Shown here: in pieces, positions 8,885 to 19,345 of the stretch
Layout: every line of letters starts with the position of its first letter
Position numbering within the stretch: the first letter of the stretch is position 1
DNA from: Schlesneria paludicola DSM 18645
Lineage (GTDB): Bacteria > Planctomycetota > Planctomycetia > Planctomycetales > Planctomycetaceae
Reading direction: 5' to 3'
DNA: 64,000 nt
Assembly (NCBI GenBank): GCA_945876035.1
Contig: CAMCMU010000003.1
Span: 62,001-126,000 of the forward strand
Made by a program: the position numbers and the translations under genes
The notes under the pieces: model-generated
Told to the model about the DNA's origin: nothing
Databases searched by the model: none
Seen by the model: the letters and a program-made list of their open reading frames with translations, nothing else

Positions 8885-11728
8885 TTATGGTGTCTCGTAT
8901 CCGTCCTCGCCAACTTTCGCCCGCTCAGTTGCTTCGTTTCCAAAGAGTAGGAGAAAGCCACCTCCACCGCCAGTGGGCTTTCCATAGTCTTCGGACTCCG
9001 CCTCCAAGATTTGCTTGATGCGCAGTCGTGAATCGGTCAGATGCGCCCGACTATAGTCATCCAGTTTTAGGTCACCCTTGATCAGCGTTGCATCAATTCT
9101 GGTGGCGAGTTCGGTCAGGACCACACGTGTCAAAACTCTCGCATCCTCCGGCTGCCCAGTTCTTGGGCTCGCGACAATTTCTCCGAGCCGTTTGAGCGCC
9201 GTCCGCTGCAGTGAGCGGCGGAAACTGTTGATATAGGCGTTCCGGTTCGTGAACTCTCCAGCAGGCTGGGCGTTGACCTCGGCAAAGACGGCTTCCGTCA
9301 CGCCTTTCAGGTGCTCCGGTAGTGTGTAGACATCTTCCGCGGCCGACGCCTTCGCCTCACCGTCCAAAATCCGACTCAGCGTGAGTGGATTGAGCATTCG
9401 ATTTAGGATCGTATCCTGAAACATCGCCACTTGTTCGTGAATGGGATAATCAATTCTCCTTGGGTCCTGAGTTCCCCAATGTCGCCAGCGACTTGCGGCC
9501 AGTGAGTTGAGCACGGATTGATCGTACTTCGGAACAGTAAAAGCCTGTTCGGCAAGCTGTTTCATCGCAGCCCGCTGCTGGGAGGCGTCCACCAGCGTAA
9601 ATGGAGTCCTCGCCTGATTGTCACCCTTGTGATCGCGGTGAACGACTACGCCACCGATGAACCGCGCCACGAACTGGGCGGACTTATAGTACTCACTGAG
9701 CAGGACGCCAAACGCCTGCCGAGCACGCTGGTAGCCATCACCGTTTTGAACCGTTCGTTCGAGTAACGTAGGCAGCAACCCATTGACTAGGGCCATCTGC
9801 CGTTGAGCATGGACGATCGGTTCCTTACCGAGATCAAAGCGGCCCGAAAAAGGGTCGGGATCGTTGGACTCGGTATCCTCGTCCGTGGCAAAATCGAGCC
9901 CCGATTCGCCGCTGCGTATGGCGATTTTTATGAGTTCGGCATTCTCATCGCCGTTGATGGTTTTGTAGCCATACTCGATGGCCCAGAAGTCATAAGGCCC
10001 AACTGTTGTCGTATAGTACGCCGGTTGCTTCGTGCCCGCCGCAACGATATTGACGGGCAAATAATCCATGACACTTCCCACCGTGGCTTCGTTCGCTTTG
10101 GTTGGGTCTTCGATGTCCGCGAGTGTCTTCCAAGCACTCGCCTTAAAATTGTGTCGCAAGCCGAGTGTATGTCCGACCTCGTGCATAACGACGTCTTTGA
10201 GTGCCTGTTGCAAATATTCTTCAGGCAACTCACCGCGTTTGGTCATCATTCCCTGCGCGGCGAAGACCGCTCCGGCAAAACTGCTCTGGTGCTGCATCCC
10301 GTCACTCAAACGGCAGTCGGCGTGCCGCTGACGTGGCGAGTCGACAAATATTGCCCCCTTCGCGGGACGGGTATGATCGATGTCGAACAATGCTGCAACA
10401 CTGGAGGGGGTGAAATTTTCGTAACTGCTCTTCCACGATCGAAGGAAACTCGCATCGAAGAGGATGTCGGCATCGAGGATTTGGCCGGTCAGCGGATTGA
10501 CACGCGAAGGACCCATCGCGAATCCCGCTTCGGCGGTGATCCAACGAAATGTATTGTATCTGACGTCCTCGGGATCCCAAGTATCCTTTTCATATTGCTG
10601 ATTAACCTCAATCGCATTGTCGAAGCCCAGCTTGTCGAATGTTTTGTTCCATTCTTCGATCCCGGCGCGAATAATCGGCCGTAGATTGACTGGAACGGTC
10701 TTCTCCAGCCAGAAGGTGATTGGCTTTTTCGGTGGCGAAACTTTGGCCTCCGGAGCGTCCTTTTGCAAATCCCAGCGGTTGATGTAGCGAACGAAGTTTT
10801 CATCATCGCTATTGTCAGTGAAATCCTTCGCGACGGTCAGAAAATATCCGACGCGATCGTCCGCCTTGCGCGGCTTGTAGCCCGTCTGCGGCAGTTGGCT
10901 GATGCTGTAATGGACGGTCACCTGCATGCCACGCGGATCCGCCACGGTGTCCGACGGGATCTGCCCTGCGTAGACCGCGTTGATGTCGATCTCAACGTTC
11001 TGCTCAAACGCCTTCACGTTCGAGATTGTACTGCGATCCGAGGCAAAACTGGCTCCGAGCATTTTACCGACCTGCTCGTCGTCACTCAAGAAGACTCGCG
11101 TCATATCGATCAAATGTCCGCCAAGTGTATCGGTCACGATCGGCAATGCGTACAGAACACTGTCGCTATAAGCCAACTTCACCGCACTCGCCTCCGGAGT
11201 CCCTGGCCTAGCTTTGAATTTGACGTTCCGCCGAAGGACGTGAATTTTGTCACCCGACTTTCTGAATGACCAGAGCACGTCGTCGCCCCACGTCATTCCG
11301 CCTAAGACGGGCATGCGACTGATACCTCGGGCGATCGAACTGAGCATCAGAAAGTCTGTTCCAAAATAACTTTGCTTCAGATCCACGAGGATCTGTTGAT
11401 CCTTGTGGTAGACGGTCCAGAGCCCTTCAACCTTTTTGCACCCCTTGACTGCTTGATCGAACTTGGATGCTGCCGGTTCCGCCGTCGTCGCCGTGGTCTG
11501 AGCAACAGCGATGTCAGACACGATTCCCAGAAAAAGGGTCAGCACAACACTCGCGAGCGACAAAACTCGCAGCCAGAACTTGTTGTTGAGCCGGGTGTTG
11601 TCAGTGTCCGAATCCATTCGGGACGACGTCGAATTTTCGACGGCAGCCATCACGGGGCTTGCCGCGCCCGTTCTTTTTGCGGGGCGGCGACTGCCGAGCC
11701 GTGAAGCAGATAATTTTGAACGAGGCAT
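8885..11728 (-). CDS. Exported zinc metalloprotease, DUF5117/DUF4953 type
   Basis: A 947-residue protein with an N-terminal basic segment and a hydrophobic helix (about residues 51-75, ending near AVAQ) that is a signal peptide or anchor. The middle resembles DUF5117/DUF5118, and the C-terminal half resembles DUF4953 with HEVGHTLGLRHN at about residues 516-527. That is the extended zinc site HExxHxxGxxH of metzincin-type proteases, with a Met-turn candidate in GSVMDYLPVN downstream. It should act outside the inner membrane on unknown substrates. ATG 11728 has GGAG seven bases upstream. The membrane-protein gene follows. Confidence 0.88.
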   Translation of the reverse strand: MPRSKLSASRLGSRRPAKRTGAASPVMAAVENSTSSRMDSDTDNTRLNNKFWLRVLSLASVVLTLFLGIVSDIAVAQTTATTAEPAASKFDQAVKGCKKVEGLWTVYHKDQQILVDLKQSYFGTDFLMLSSIARGISRMPVLGGMTWGDDVLWSFRKSGDKIHVLRRNVKFKARPGTPEASAVKLAYSDSVLYALPIVTDTLGGHLIDMTRVFLSDDEQVGKMLGASFASDRSTISNVKAFEQNVEIDINAVYAGQIPSDTVADPRGMQVTVHYSISQLPQTGYKPRKADDRVGYFLTVAKDFTDNSDDENFVRYINRWDLQKDAPEAKVSPPKKPITFWLEKTVPVNLRPIIRAGIEEWNKTFDKLGFDNAIEVNQQYEKDTWDPEDVRYNTFRWITAEAGFAMGPSRVNPLTGQILDADILFDASFLRSWKSSYENFTPSSVAALFDIDHTRPAKGAIFVDSPRQRHADCRLSDGMQHQSSFAGAVFAAQGMMTKRGELPEEYLQQALKDVVMHEVGHTLGLRHNFKASAWKTLADIEDPTKANEATVGSVMDYLPVNIVAAGTKQPAYYTTTVGPYDFWAIEYGYKTINGDENAELIKIAIRSGESGLDFATDEDTESNDPDPFSGRFDLGKEPIVHAQRQMALVNGLLPTLLERTVQNGDGYQRARQAFGVLLSEYYKSAQFVARFIGGVVVHRDHKGDNQARTPFTLVDASQQRAAMKQLAEQAFTVPKYDQSVLNSLAASRWRHWGTQDPRRIDYPIHEQVAMFQDTILNRMLNPLTLSRILDGEAKASAAEDVYTLPEHLKGVTEAVFAEVNAQPAGEFTNRNAYINSFRRSLQRTALKRLGEIVASPRTGQPEDARVLTRVVLTELATRIDATLIKGDLKLDDYSRAHLTDSRLRIKQILEAESEDYGKPTGGGGGFLLLFGNEATERAKVGEDGYETP

Positions 11729-11880
11729 TCGAGGACTCCAGCGTTTGAAATAATTCAGCGGCGGAAGCGATCACACCCACATAACGTTTTGCTCAATCCG
11801 CCCAGTCTCGCAATTATGGCACGAAATCGGGTCGAGTTGCACGCCTACCCCGCAGAATTCTAATCGGTTTTCGAAGGAAT

Positions 11881-11888
11881 GGGGGGGG
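11881..11888 (+). repeat. G8 homopolymer in intergenic DNA
   Basis: Eight consecutive G lie between the protease and phosphatase genes. It is one of several G/C tracts of 8-10 bases in this window. Confidence 0.8.
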
Positions 11889-11926
11889 TTCGGCGAGAGA
11901 AAGCGGTATGTTGCATCAAGGCAACG

Positions 11927-12664
11927 TTATTGATCAACAAACAAGACAACCGCAGTGATATTGTCCTTCGATCCACCGTCGGTGGCCGCCTGCACAATCG
12001 CTTTAGCCGTCTGATCAGGGCATGTTCCCGAAATCAGCAACTCCGCAAGTTTCAGATCGTCAGCGCCACCCGTAACACCATCCGAACAGATCAAATATTT
12101 GTCGTTCACCTCGGCCTTAATTGTCTTAGGCGTCGTTCCTTGGCCACCTTCTTTGCATCCAAGATATCGGTAAAGAACGTTTCGATATCTGTGGTTGGCC
12201 GCTTCCTCAAGGGTCAGCGTACCAGCATCAACTAAGGCCTGTGTCAATGAATGATCTGTCGTCAGTTGCTGCAGTGTTCCGGCGCGCAGCAGATAAACAC
12301 GACTGTCACCCACGCCACCGACAAACAGTGTTTCAACAACTCGAACGACAAAGACCAGTGTGGTCCCCATGTTTTTAAGCTTGGAATTGACTTCGCCCCC
12401 GGCCATGATTTCAATGTTGGCCTCAGAAACAGCATCATTAATCGTTTGGATTGTTTGTTCAGCGGTGGCTTTTTCGAAATCGAGGTGCCTCAGTTTTCGA
12501 GGAATGATTTCCATCGCTAGGCTACTGGCTTTCTCGCCAGCCGACTGACCGCCCATCCCATCGGCCACCAAAAAAAAACGATGGAAGGGATCGTCAATGA
12601 AGTACGCGTCCTCATTGTTGTCACGTTTGCCAATGATGCTCAGATGTCCAACTCGAAACTTCAT
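11927..12664 (-). CDS. PP2C-family serine/threonine protein phosphatase
   Basis: A 245-residue soluble phosphatase of the PPM/PP2C (Stp/PrpC) class. Metal-binding motifs are visible in order: RDNNEDAYF near residue 14, VADGMGG near 34, SDGVTGG near 196 and GGSKDNITAVV near the C-terminus. Such enzymes reverse Hanks-type kinase phosphorylation using two Mn or Mg ions. No kinase gene is adjacent, so the partner is elsewhere. The length equals the bare catalytic domain. Confidence 0.93.
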   Translation of the reverse strand: MKFRVGHLSIIGKRDNNEDAYFIDDPFHRFFLVADGMGGQSAGEKASSLAMEIIPRKLRHLDFEKATAEQTIQTINDAVSEANIEIMAGGEVNSKLKNMGTTLVFVVRVVETLFVGGVGDSRVYLLRAGTLQQLTTDHSLTQALVDAGTLTLEEAANHRYRNVLYRYLGCKEGGQGTTPKTIKAEVNDKYLICSDGVTGGADDLKLAELLISGTCPDQTAKAIVQAATDGGSKDNITAVVLFVDQ

Positions 12665-12846
12665 AATGCGTTACCGAATTCGTTGAGTGGACAGGAGTTG
12701 TACGGCATTGGCCCATGCAGCTCTATTGAAGTGAATACTCCGAGACCGACTGCACCAAAACGTTGCTTGAGTTTATGCAACTCGAGCCGGATTGGAAGTC
12801 CGGCCCCTCTGAAAAGTTCGCCCACCCGTGACGATTCGAGCGATCA

Positions 12847-13578
12847 TCACGGGCATAACGATTGCACAAGATCCCTGATTCCGATCGCTTCTGACGCGAT
12901 GAGCATCTCACCCGCTTCAAATCCTGCCATTTGGCCAAACAAGCGGTTTTGATTCTCGACCCAGCCAAACACGCGTTGCTTGCCGACCGGAAATTGAGTC
13001 TTGTACGCCCGTATCGCCTCCAACTTGATCGGCAAGGTAGAGGAGATGTCCGTGATAAATTTTCCGCCTCCTTCAGAAATATCGATGTTACTCAGTCCCA
13101 AAGGATACCAAAATTGCTTCTGAATCGAATGCGCCGGCAGACCGGCAAATTCGTCGTCCCACTTTGTCAAACGGCTATAAAACACCGCCGCATCTGTGAT
13201 CTGCATCGCTTGCCAGTGGTCCGGGGAGGCCATCGGAGTTTTCCCCGCGATTCCCAACACAATTCGGGGACGCCACAATCGAAAGAGGCGTGCCAGTGCA
13301 ACGCGTGCGGGAAACGAATCGAACAAGCACCGATTGGGAAGTGTCAGGGTCTCACGCGCATGCACGCCGAGAATTTCTGCGGCCACTCGCGCCTCGTTGA
13401 GACGCACGTTGATCTCCGGACAGCCCGGCGTTGGTTCGCCATTGGTGAGATCTACAATTCCGACTCGATAACCCTGTTGAACGAGCCGGGCCAGTGTTCC
13501 TCCCACCGCAATCTCAACATCATCAGGGTGAGCGCCCACAGCAACGACATCAAACGGCGGCGGAAATTCTGTCGTCAT
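12847..13578 (-). CDS. bshB1: PIG-L family deacetylase, BshB1-like
   Basis: A 243-residue LmbE/PIG-L zinc deacetylase. AHPDDVE at residues 16-22 holds the metal ligands. [22 protein letters not shown], the motif [12 protein letters not shown] and [12 protein letters not shown] near the end match bacillithiol deacetylase BshB1, which removes acetate from GlcNAc-malate. The start ATG 13578 overlaps the TGA of the preceding hydrolase gene in an ATGA, indicating translational coupling. Specificity for bacillithiol is inferred; a general N-acetylglucosamine-type deacetylase is the alternative. Confidence 0.8.
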   Translation of the reverse strand: MTTEFPPPFDVVAVGAHPDDVEIAVGGTLARLVQQGYRVGIVDLTNGEPTPGCPEINVRLNEARVAAEILGVHARETLTLPNRCLFDSFPARVALARLFRLWRPRIVLGIAGKTPMASPDHWQAMQITDAAVFYSRLTKWDDEFAGLPAHSIQKQFWYPLGLSNIDISEGGGKFITDISSTLPIKLEAIRAYKTQFPVGKQRVFGWVENQNRLFGQMAGFEAGEMLIASEAIGIRDLVQSLCP

Positions 13579-14570
13579 GCCAAGTCCGATGGAAAAAAAG
13601 ATTTGAGAACTTTTGCCAATCGATGGGGATGCGTTAAGCAGGGATGCTGCCCCGCCGAGTGCATCCACTCGGTGCGGGATTGTTTGAGCCCGCGTTCCAG
13701 TTGCAATTGGCATTGGGTCTCGACTCGGCTTTCCCCCTCCGTCCTCAACAACAGAATTGGGCAAGTCACCTCATGCAGTTGCTCGGTCAGATCAAACGCA
13801 GCCAATGCCATTGCTTTTCCAGCAAGATCGGCCAATCTTAGGGAGCCGGTTGACTCAATAAGAAACTCGAATCGAGTGGTATCAAAAGGAGGAAACCAGC
13901 GACGATGATTTAACTCTTGAATTCGCCGTCGTCCGGGGAAAGAGGACAGAGGAAAATGAGTGAGCCCGCACAACTCCGAGAGCATGCGTTCGGCAACGCT
14001 TAACCGTCGCTGAGAGAAGCCATGCTGCAGGACAATGCCCGCAAAACGCTCAGGAATTTCCCGAGCCGCAGCCAAGGCCACAGCCGCTCCGAAGGACGGT
14101 CCAAAGACCCGTAACGTCCGATCTTCATGTAGGTCCGCCGCAGCGAATAAATCCGAGGTGAAGTCACTCATCCGCGGTCGCGCCGTCCTCGCCGCTCGAT
14201 CATCGTGTGTATCAAAGACGATACAGCGGAACTGATCTTTTAGTAACCACAGCGTGAGGGACGACATTTCAGCAGTCGCCGCAAATCCGTTCAAAAAATA
14301 CAAGGGCAAACCGTTGCCCCAAGTCCGACCGACCAAGTGTCGTGAGCCATTGGACAGCTCCCATGGCGTTGATTGTGAACGATATGCCGCGACGACCTCT
14401 GGCCAGGCGAGTGGCGGCGGACACGACTCCCCAGCAGATTGCGAGTCAGCAATCGCAGCCGAATTTTGTGTTATTCCCTGTGCATTTGCTGTTGTCCCCG
14501 GCTCATGTAATCGAGTCTCCGACGCGAATCTCGCCGGATCGTTAAGCATTGAAAAACGTGTTTCTAGCAT
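13575..14570 (-). CDS. Alpha/beta hydrolase
   Basis: A protein of about 331 residues with an alpha/beta-hydrolase core from about residue 80. The oxyanion segment is [10 protein letters not shown], the nucleophile elbow is GPSFGAA (GxSxG), and a C-terminal histidine candidate lies in SAGQHPCL. The first 60 residues look disordered. The substrate is unknown. It sits between the HTH-IIA gene and the BshB1-like gene and overlaps the latter by four bases. The start is uncertain among GTG 14597, ATG 14570 and ATG 14549; none has a strong ribosome-binding site. Confidence 0.75.
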   Translation of the reverse strand: MLETRFSMLNDPARFASETRLHEPGTTANAQGITQNSAAIADSQSAGESCPPPLAWPEVVAAYRSQSTPWELSNGSRHLVGRTWGNGLPLYFLNGFAATAEMSSLTLWLLKDQFRCIVFDTHDDRAARTARPRMSDFTSDLFAAADLHEDRTLRVFGPSFGAAVALAAAREIPERFAGIVLQHGFSQRRLSVAERMLSELCGLTHFPLSSFPGRRRIQELNHRRWFPPFDTTRFEFLIESTGSLRLADLAGKAMALAAFDLTEQLHEVTCPILLLRTEGESRVETQCQLQLERGLKQSRTEWMHSAGQHPCLTHPHRLAKVLKSFFPSDLA

Positions 14571-14616
14571 TGGATTCGATTCGTTCCCACCTATCACAAA
14601 TGTGCATTACCGACAG

Positions 14617-15321
14617 TCATCCGACAATCTGACGATCGGCATCACAGATGAGTTGATAGGCCGAACCGCTGTTCTCCGTCGACCGCAAGTTGTCGATAAA
14701 CCCTTGTGACTGCAACATCCGACCGAGGCGGGCCAAGACGTGTAAATGAGTGCGTGAGTCTCGGCAAACGACCAGAAAAAACAAGTCGGTCAACGCTCGA
14801 TTGGGCCCGCCAAACGGAATCCCTGACAACGTGCGACCAAACGCAATGAGCGAGTCTCCAATCGCATCGACCTGCGGATTGCGCGGGTGCGGAATGGCCA
14901 CGCCATTATCAAATGCAGTTGATAAAACCGCTTCACGATCTTGAATTGCTGCTAGTAACTTAGACGGTTGCCAAACCTCCCAAGACCGCCCCGCGACCTC
15001 GACGAGACTTTCCAAAACCGACCGCTTTGTTCTCGCATCTAGGGGCACTTGCACCGTTTCTATCCGCAAGAAAGACGCAACCGGATGTGGGTTGTCAAAT
15101 TCGGCCGACCGCTGCGTTTGTTCGAGAATCGCCAGTTCGCCGTCAGTGAACTCACGCATTTCCTGTTCTAACCAATGCGTGATCTCCATGGGATGGAACT
15201 GCCAATCCCCGGCGTTCTTGCGACCGGGAATACGTCCCCGATTGGCAAGCTTCTCTATTTCTCGGCGATCGCGTCCCAATTGCCGAGACAACTCATCTAG
15301 GTTGTACCAATCATGGGACAT
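14617..15321 (-). CDS. HTH (excisionase-type) domain fused to PTS IIA domain
   Basis: A 234-residue two-domain protein. Residues 1-55 form an excisionase/MerR-like winged helix (WYNLDELSRQLGRDRREIEKL, then GRIPGRKNAGDWQF). Residues 90-234 form a fructose/mannitol-type (nitrogen-PTS-like) IIA domain with the phosphoryl-accepting histidine in GVAIPHPR at about residue 145. No sugar-specific IIB or IIC gene is nearby, so a regulatory role is likely: a phosphorylation-tuned DNA-binding protein. ATG 15321 is chosen over TTG 15342. It heads the hydrolase-BshB1 set. Confidence 0.85.
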   Translation of the reverse strand: MSHDWYNLDELSRQLGRDRREIEKLANRGRIPGRKNAGDWQFHPMEITHWLEQEMREFTDGELAILEQTQRSAEFDNPHPVASFLRIETVQVPLDARTKRSVLESLVEVAGRSWEVWQPSKLLAAIQDREAVLSTAFDNGVAIPHPRNPQVDAIGDSLIAFGRTLSGIPFGGPNRALTDLFFLVVCRDSRTHLHVLARLGRMLQSQGFIDNLRSTENSGSAYQLICDADRQIVG

Positions 15322-15466
15322 GGCAGGGCCGAATTTTGACAACTACGTGGGATTTGCCAAGGGCCAGTAGGATTCCATTTGTCGGATAACTGACCACGAG
15401 GGAGGAGGCGAATTTCACGAACAGACGGAAATCGCAGGTCGAAAAGTTTAAGATACCCAAAGACGA

Positions 15467-16444
15467 TCACATGTCAACGGATGCGGAAATTTCTGTCTGT
15501 TCAACGGAGTTGGTAATCATCCGGATGGCATCACGACAGTGGCTCACTAACTCGGCCCGGGATTTAACGCAACTTCCATGCGGCCAAACGTGAACATCAA
15601 AATATCCCTCGTAACCGCAATTGTGGAAACACCGCACGATTTCAGCCAGAGCAATGCGTCCCTCTCCCGGAAAGCATCTCTCCGAATCTGGTTTTCGGGA
15701 TTGTCGCAAATCACTGACTTGAACCACACCGATCCGTGGAACCAACTGTGGAATGCGGTCCATCAAGCGGTGTTCGTGGGACAGCTGATACGTATCAAAC
15801 ACCATTCCGACAGAAGCATGATTCACTTCGTCTAACAATTCGAGTGTTTCATCGAGCGTGTTGAGAAATGTCCACGTCGATGAGAACGCCTTTTTCATCG
15901 GCAAAACCGAGAGTCGCACTCCCTGTAACATGGCGAACTCGGACAACTCGCGGAGAGCCTCTCGGACCAACCGTCGACTGTGTCGCGTCGTATGCAGGCT
16001 TTGAGACCCGCTGACCACAATCACATTTTCCGCAGACAGTAATCTGGCAGTCGAAATAGCTTCTCGAGCATCCGCCTGTGCCTCATGAAAACTGATGCCG
16101 TGGCGACCAGTGAAACCGCCCGCAAACGACAACGAACAAACGTCGATCCCGGAACTTTGAAGAATGTCCGCAGCCGCGTATTCACCAATCTCAGAGACCT
16201 TGGGCCGCCACAATCCTATGCCACCATATCCCATCGTCTTGAGTTGCTGCACCTCTTCCTGAAGCGTCCAACGAAAAGTTGTCAGCTGGCTGAGAGAAAT
16301 CTTGATCTTCGTTTTCTGAACACTGGTCGCCACATCACCAGGCATCGCATGCGGCTTTTTTTGATTCACCCCAACGAGGGGAATGGACGGAAAACTAGTT
16401 GAAAAATTTGGAAGACTATCGTGAGCCGAGGATGAATGTTTCAC
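15467..16444 (-). CDS. Sugar phosphate isomerase/epimerase (AP-endonuclease-2 fold)
   Basis: A 325-residue TIM-barrel protein of the xylose isomerase-like family. Hallmarks are MGYGGIGLWRPK near residue 71, the metal-site region MVFDTYQLSHE, the strand VVQVSDLRQ and GEGRIALAEIVRCFHNCGYEGYFDVHV near the end. Members act on sugars or inositols with a divalent metal. The substrate cannot be read from sequence. The start is GTG 16444 with GAGG about 11 bases upstream. The first 45 residues are outside the barrel, so a later start is possible. Confidence 0.82.
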   Translation of the reverse strand: MKHSSSAHDSLPNFSTSFPSIPLVGVNQKKPHAMPGDVATSVQKTKIKISLSQLTTFRWTLQEEVQQLKTMGYGGIGLWRPKVSEIGEYAAADILQSSGIDVCSLSFAGGFTGRHGISFHEAQADAREAISTARLLSAENVIVVSGSQSLHTTRHSRRLVREALRELSEFAMLQGVRLSVLPMKKAFSSTWTFLNTLDETLELLDEVNHASVGMVFDTYQLSHEHRLMDRIPQLVPRIGVVQVSDLRQSRKPDSERCFPGEGRIALAEIVRCFHNCGYEGYFDVHVWPHGSCVKSRAELVSHCRDAIRMITNSVEQTEISASVDM

Positions 16445-16662
16445 TCTTGCAATACCTCAAGAGTCATGATGGGACGTAACGGGCACATTGTTCGGAGCGA
16501 CCGCCAAGACAAACGAACCGAGCGGAGCGAGATTGTGCGCGAGAGATACGCTCTTGCCAAGAGCAACGATGACGATATTTGCTAACAGAAATAAATAGGC
16601 GGCCTTGATTCTGTGATTTATCAACGAACTTGAATCAATTGATAAGCCCGCCGGAAGCGTAT

Positions 16663-17724
16663 CTAACCTCGTGTTGAGATCGTCATACGGGGATCATCGG
16701 CAACGTTCACCCAAACATGAACATGCGGCGCACCTCGGTAATGCCACACGAACGAAGGACCTTCCAATCGCCAGTTGTCCCACACGTTGTCGTCACCGAG
16801 GTCACCCGATCGATAGAACGCGATCTGGCATTTGTCGAGGCCGCCCTGAGTCTTCAAATACCGCCTCGCCTTGGACTGATCCGACGCCCGATACGGTTCC
16901 AAGAGTGTATCCAGGACCTTCTGTGCGTAAGCCTTCTGGTCTTCCGTCAGCGTGTTGATCGGAAGTCCCAAAATTGTTCCGTCTGGTCCGCCGAAGTGAA
17001 CCTTGCTCTCGGCGGGCGCGTTCTGAATCAGCGCCCGTTCGCGCTGCTTGCCGTCGAGTATCCGAAACAACTCATTCGCCTTCAATGCCTGATTCCAATA
17101 AATGTTGCCAGGATGATCTGAGGGTTCATTAAAATCAGACGCCGCGTGCCCGTAGAAGATTGGGCCGCCAAATGCGCAGTGTTCGGTACTGTCCCCATCA
17201 GCGCGAATCGTCAAGTGGCGCCCCGTCATGACGAACTCGAACTTACCGCTGCCCGGTGTTCCAAAAATTGCTAGGGATTGTTCTTTTCCATAGCCACCGG
17301 CGTCGTCCTTAAGCTGCTTCTTGATGCGGTCGTGCCAATCGGGTGAGTACAGTCCCCAGAACAGCGCTTCTATGATGTCCTGCTGATCTTTGGTAAAAAA
17401 TCCACTGTTCAGCTTCTTATCGGTGATATGCCAGTTATTGGAAACGTGCGTTCGTAGGATTCCACGATCATCCTTATAATCCCACTCAAAACAGACCTCT
17501 TCTTTTTGCACCGGAGTCAGAGAGTCATACAGCGTCTTAACGAAGCTCTCTGAGACCGGTGCGGTGGCCTGTTCCGCGCGACTGCTGGCGGGCAGCACAC
17601 TGACCGCAGTGGCCGTTGCTGCAACCGTTTGAACAAACCCGCGACGAGACACCGCCTCCCCGCTTGTCAGGCCGGTTGTCAATAAACCGTTATCCAAAAC
17701 ATGGCTATCGTGACAGCGATCCAT
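16663..17724 (-). CDS. Tat-exported DUF3500 family protein
   Basis: A protein of about 353 residues with a twin-arginine signal (SRRGFVQTVAATATAVSVLP, ending near SRA at about residue 50) and a DUF3500 body. Visible features are SLTPVQKEEVCFEWDY, GRHLTIRAD, FGGPIFYGH, the repeated calls to product removal (YLKTQGG), and the end SFVWHYRGAPHVHVWVNV. The function of DUF3500 is not established. ATG 17724 is chosen because AGGAG lies six bases upstream; ATG 17751 lacks a site. It is monocistronic. Confidence 0.85.
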   Translation of the reverse strand: MDRCHDSHVLDNGLLTTGLTSGEAVSRRGFVQTVAATATAVSVLPASSRAEQATAPVSESFVKTLYDSLTPVQKEEVCFEWDYKDDRGILRTHVSNNWHITDKKLNSGFFTKDQQDIIEALFWGLYSPDWHDRIKKQLKDDAGGYGKEQSLAIFGTPGSGKFEFVMTGRHLTIRADGDSTEHCAFGGPIFYGHAASDFNEPSDHPGNIYWNQALKANELFRILDGKQRERALIQNAPAESKVHFGGPDGTILGLPINTLTEDQKAYAQKVLDTLLEPYRASDQSKARRYLKTQGGLDKCQIAFYRSGDLGDDNVWDNWRLEGPSFVWHYRGAPHVHVWVNVADDPRMTISTRG

Positions 17725-18397
17725 CAGAGTCTCCTGAAAAGGAATATTCATCTCGACTTCAACCCCTATAGTATGCCGCCGACAACGACAAATTCAAAGA
17801 TTGTCATTACTCGGTAAAAAAAAGACCAACAGACGACAAGATAACGATTGACAGAAAACGATGATCACCTCTTAAATCCGCCTCATCGGTTGTCACCGCC
17901 AGAGTTGTTTGATGTGGGGAAATAACATGGCGGCGGGCAAGATCCGGATCACGTATCTCTGCGTTGTCGTCGCATACGAACGGTGGGGGATAATACGATT
18001 AATCTCGAAAGGCTGGCGCGTGTTCGATCCGCTTTCGCTCCCATGAGCATCACTCGTTCGCAGGTTGTGTGTGGTCATCGATACCTGACGGACGCGGTGG
18101 ATGCGTTTTCAAAAAACGTATGGGAGTTGCATACTGCACGCCCCGCGGCGATCCTCGATCCGTCGGCATGGTCAGGCTTCTCGCAAGTCACGGTAGGCCG
18201 TACTCGCACAGCAGGGTTCTTGACGGATCAAGGATCCACATCGGCAGGCCGCGATACCAAATAAATTACCGCCGTGATAACGAGTAATTCGTCAGTCGGC
18301 CGAATCCGAAATCTGGAGAGACCCTGTAGAGATCCCTCTGCCCAGAGTCTCCTACGGCAGATCTTTTAAAGAGCATCCACCGAATTGACGCCAACGA
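17725..18397. other. Intergenic stretch
   Basis: About 670 bases between the divergently ordered DUF3500 gene and the esterase gene end. Only short overlapping open frames are present and no RNA gene, repeat or regulatory motif was recognised. Confidence 0.4.
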
Positions 18398-19345
18398 CTA
18401 GGTTTTAATCAGAACTGAATTCCGATCAATTCGAAGAAATTCAGCAATACGATGAATGATCCGCATTGATTCGTCGAAGACCGCGACGCGGTGTACAAAC
18501 CCATGAATCATTCCATCAACGCGCACAAGTGTTGTTGGAACACCAGCTGAAAGCAGTTTTTCTGAGTAGCGTTCTCCTTCGTCGCGTAGGACATCACACT
18601 CGGCTGTAATGATCAGAGCCGGTGGTAATCCGCTGAAATGCGTTGCGCGACACGGTGACGCATAGGGGTGATCGCGATCGATCTGCTGCGGCGCATACTG
18701 CTGCCAGAACCACTGCATGGCGGAACGAGTCAACAAATAACCCTGTGCAAATTGTTCGAATGATGGCGTCACGCAGGCGGCATCGATAACCGGGTAGATG
18801 AGGACTTGTCGGCTCGGCAGATGTCCCTGACGTTCACGGGCCATGAGCGTGACGACTGCGGCCAGATTACCACCGGCGCTATCTCCGGCGATCGCGATAC
18901 GTTTTGGATCAATCCTCAATACCACCGCATGTTCGTGAACCCACTGGGTGACCGCATAGGCGTCCTCCGCGGCGGCAGGAAACCGATGTTCAGGAGCCAA
19001 GCGATAATCCACTGAAATCACGCATTGACCTGTTATCTCAGTCAGGGCGCGACATAAGACATCATGAGTTTGGATGTTGCCCGCAACCCATCCTCCGCCG
19101 TGCAGAAAAACAACGGCCGACTGGGGGCAGGCAGCCGAGCCGCGATAGATCCGAATTGGTATTTCGCCGCCAGGGCCGGGCGTCTGCTGATCGTTGATAC
19201 TAGAAATATTTCGGGCCACCGTATCTTGAACGATGCCGGCACACATGTTCGCCCGTATCTCCAGCGGACTGGAATGCTCCATGGGCTTGGCAGCCGAGGC
19301 CTTCCAGAGTTCTAAAAATTGGGCCACTTGTGGGTGAAGTAACAT
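18398..19345 (-). CDS. Alpha/beta hydrolase fold-3 (HSL-family) esterase
   Basis: A 315-residue hormone-sensitive-lipase-type esterase. The oxyanion motif HGGGWVAGN is near residue 79, the nucleophile elbow GDSAGGNLA near 153, the acid in ECDVLRDEG near 255 and the histidine in MIHGFVHR near 285. These complete the Ser-Asp-His triad. It should hydrolyse short or medium acyl esters in the cytoplasm. There is no signal peptide and it is an isolated gene. Confidence 0.92.
   Translation of the reverse strand: MLLHPQVAQFLELWKASAAKPMEHSSPLEIRANMCAGIVQDTVARNISSINDQQTPGPGGEIPIRIYRGSAACPQSAVVFLHGGGWVAGNIQTHDVLCRALTEITGQCVISVDYRLAPEHRFPAAAEDAYAVTQWVHEHAVVLRIDPKRIAIAGDSAGGNLAAVVTLMARERQGHLPSRQVLIYPVIDAACVTPSFEQFAQGYLLTRSAMQWFWQQYAPQQIDRDHPYASPCRATHFSGLPPALIITAECDVLRDEGERYSEKLLSAGVPTTLVRVDGMIHGFVHRVAVFDESMRIIHRIAEFLRIDRNSVLIKT

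Noticed and set aside
9803-10684. 293-codon plus-strand open frame
   Set aside because: Antisense shadow of the zinc metalloprotease, including its HExxH region.
12931-13908. 325-codon plus-strand open frame
   Set aside because: It lies antisense to the BshB1-like and hydrolase genes, whose motifs are clear; its product has no family features.
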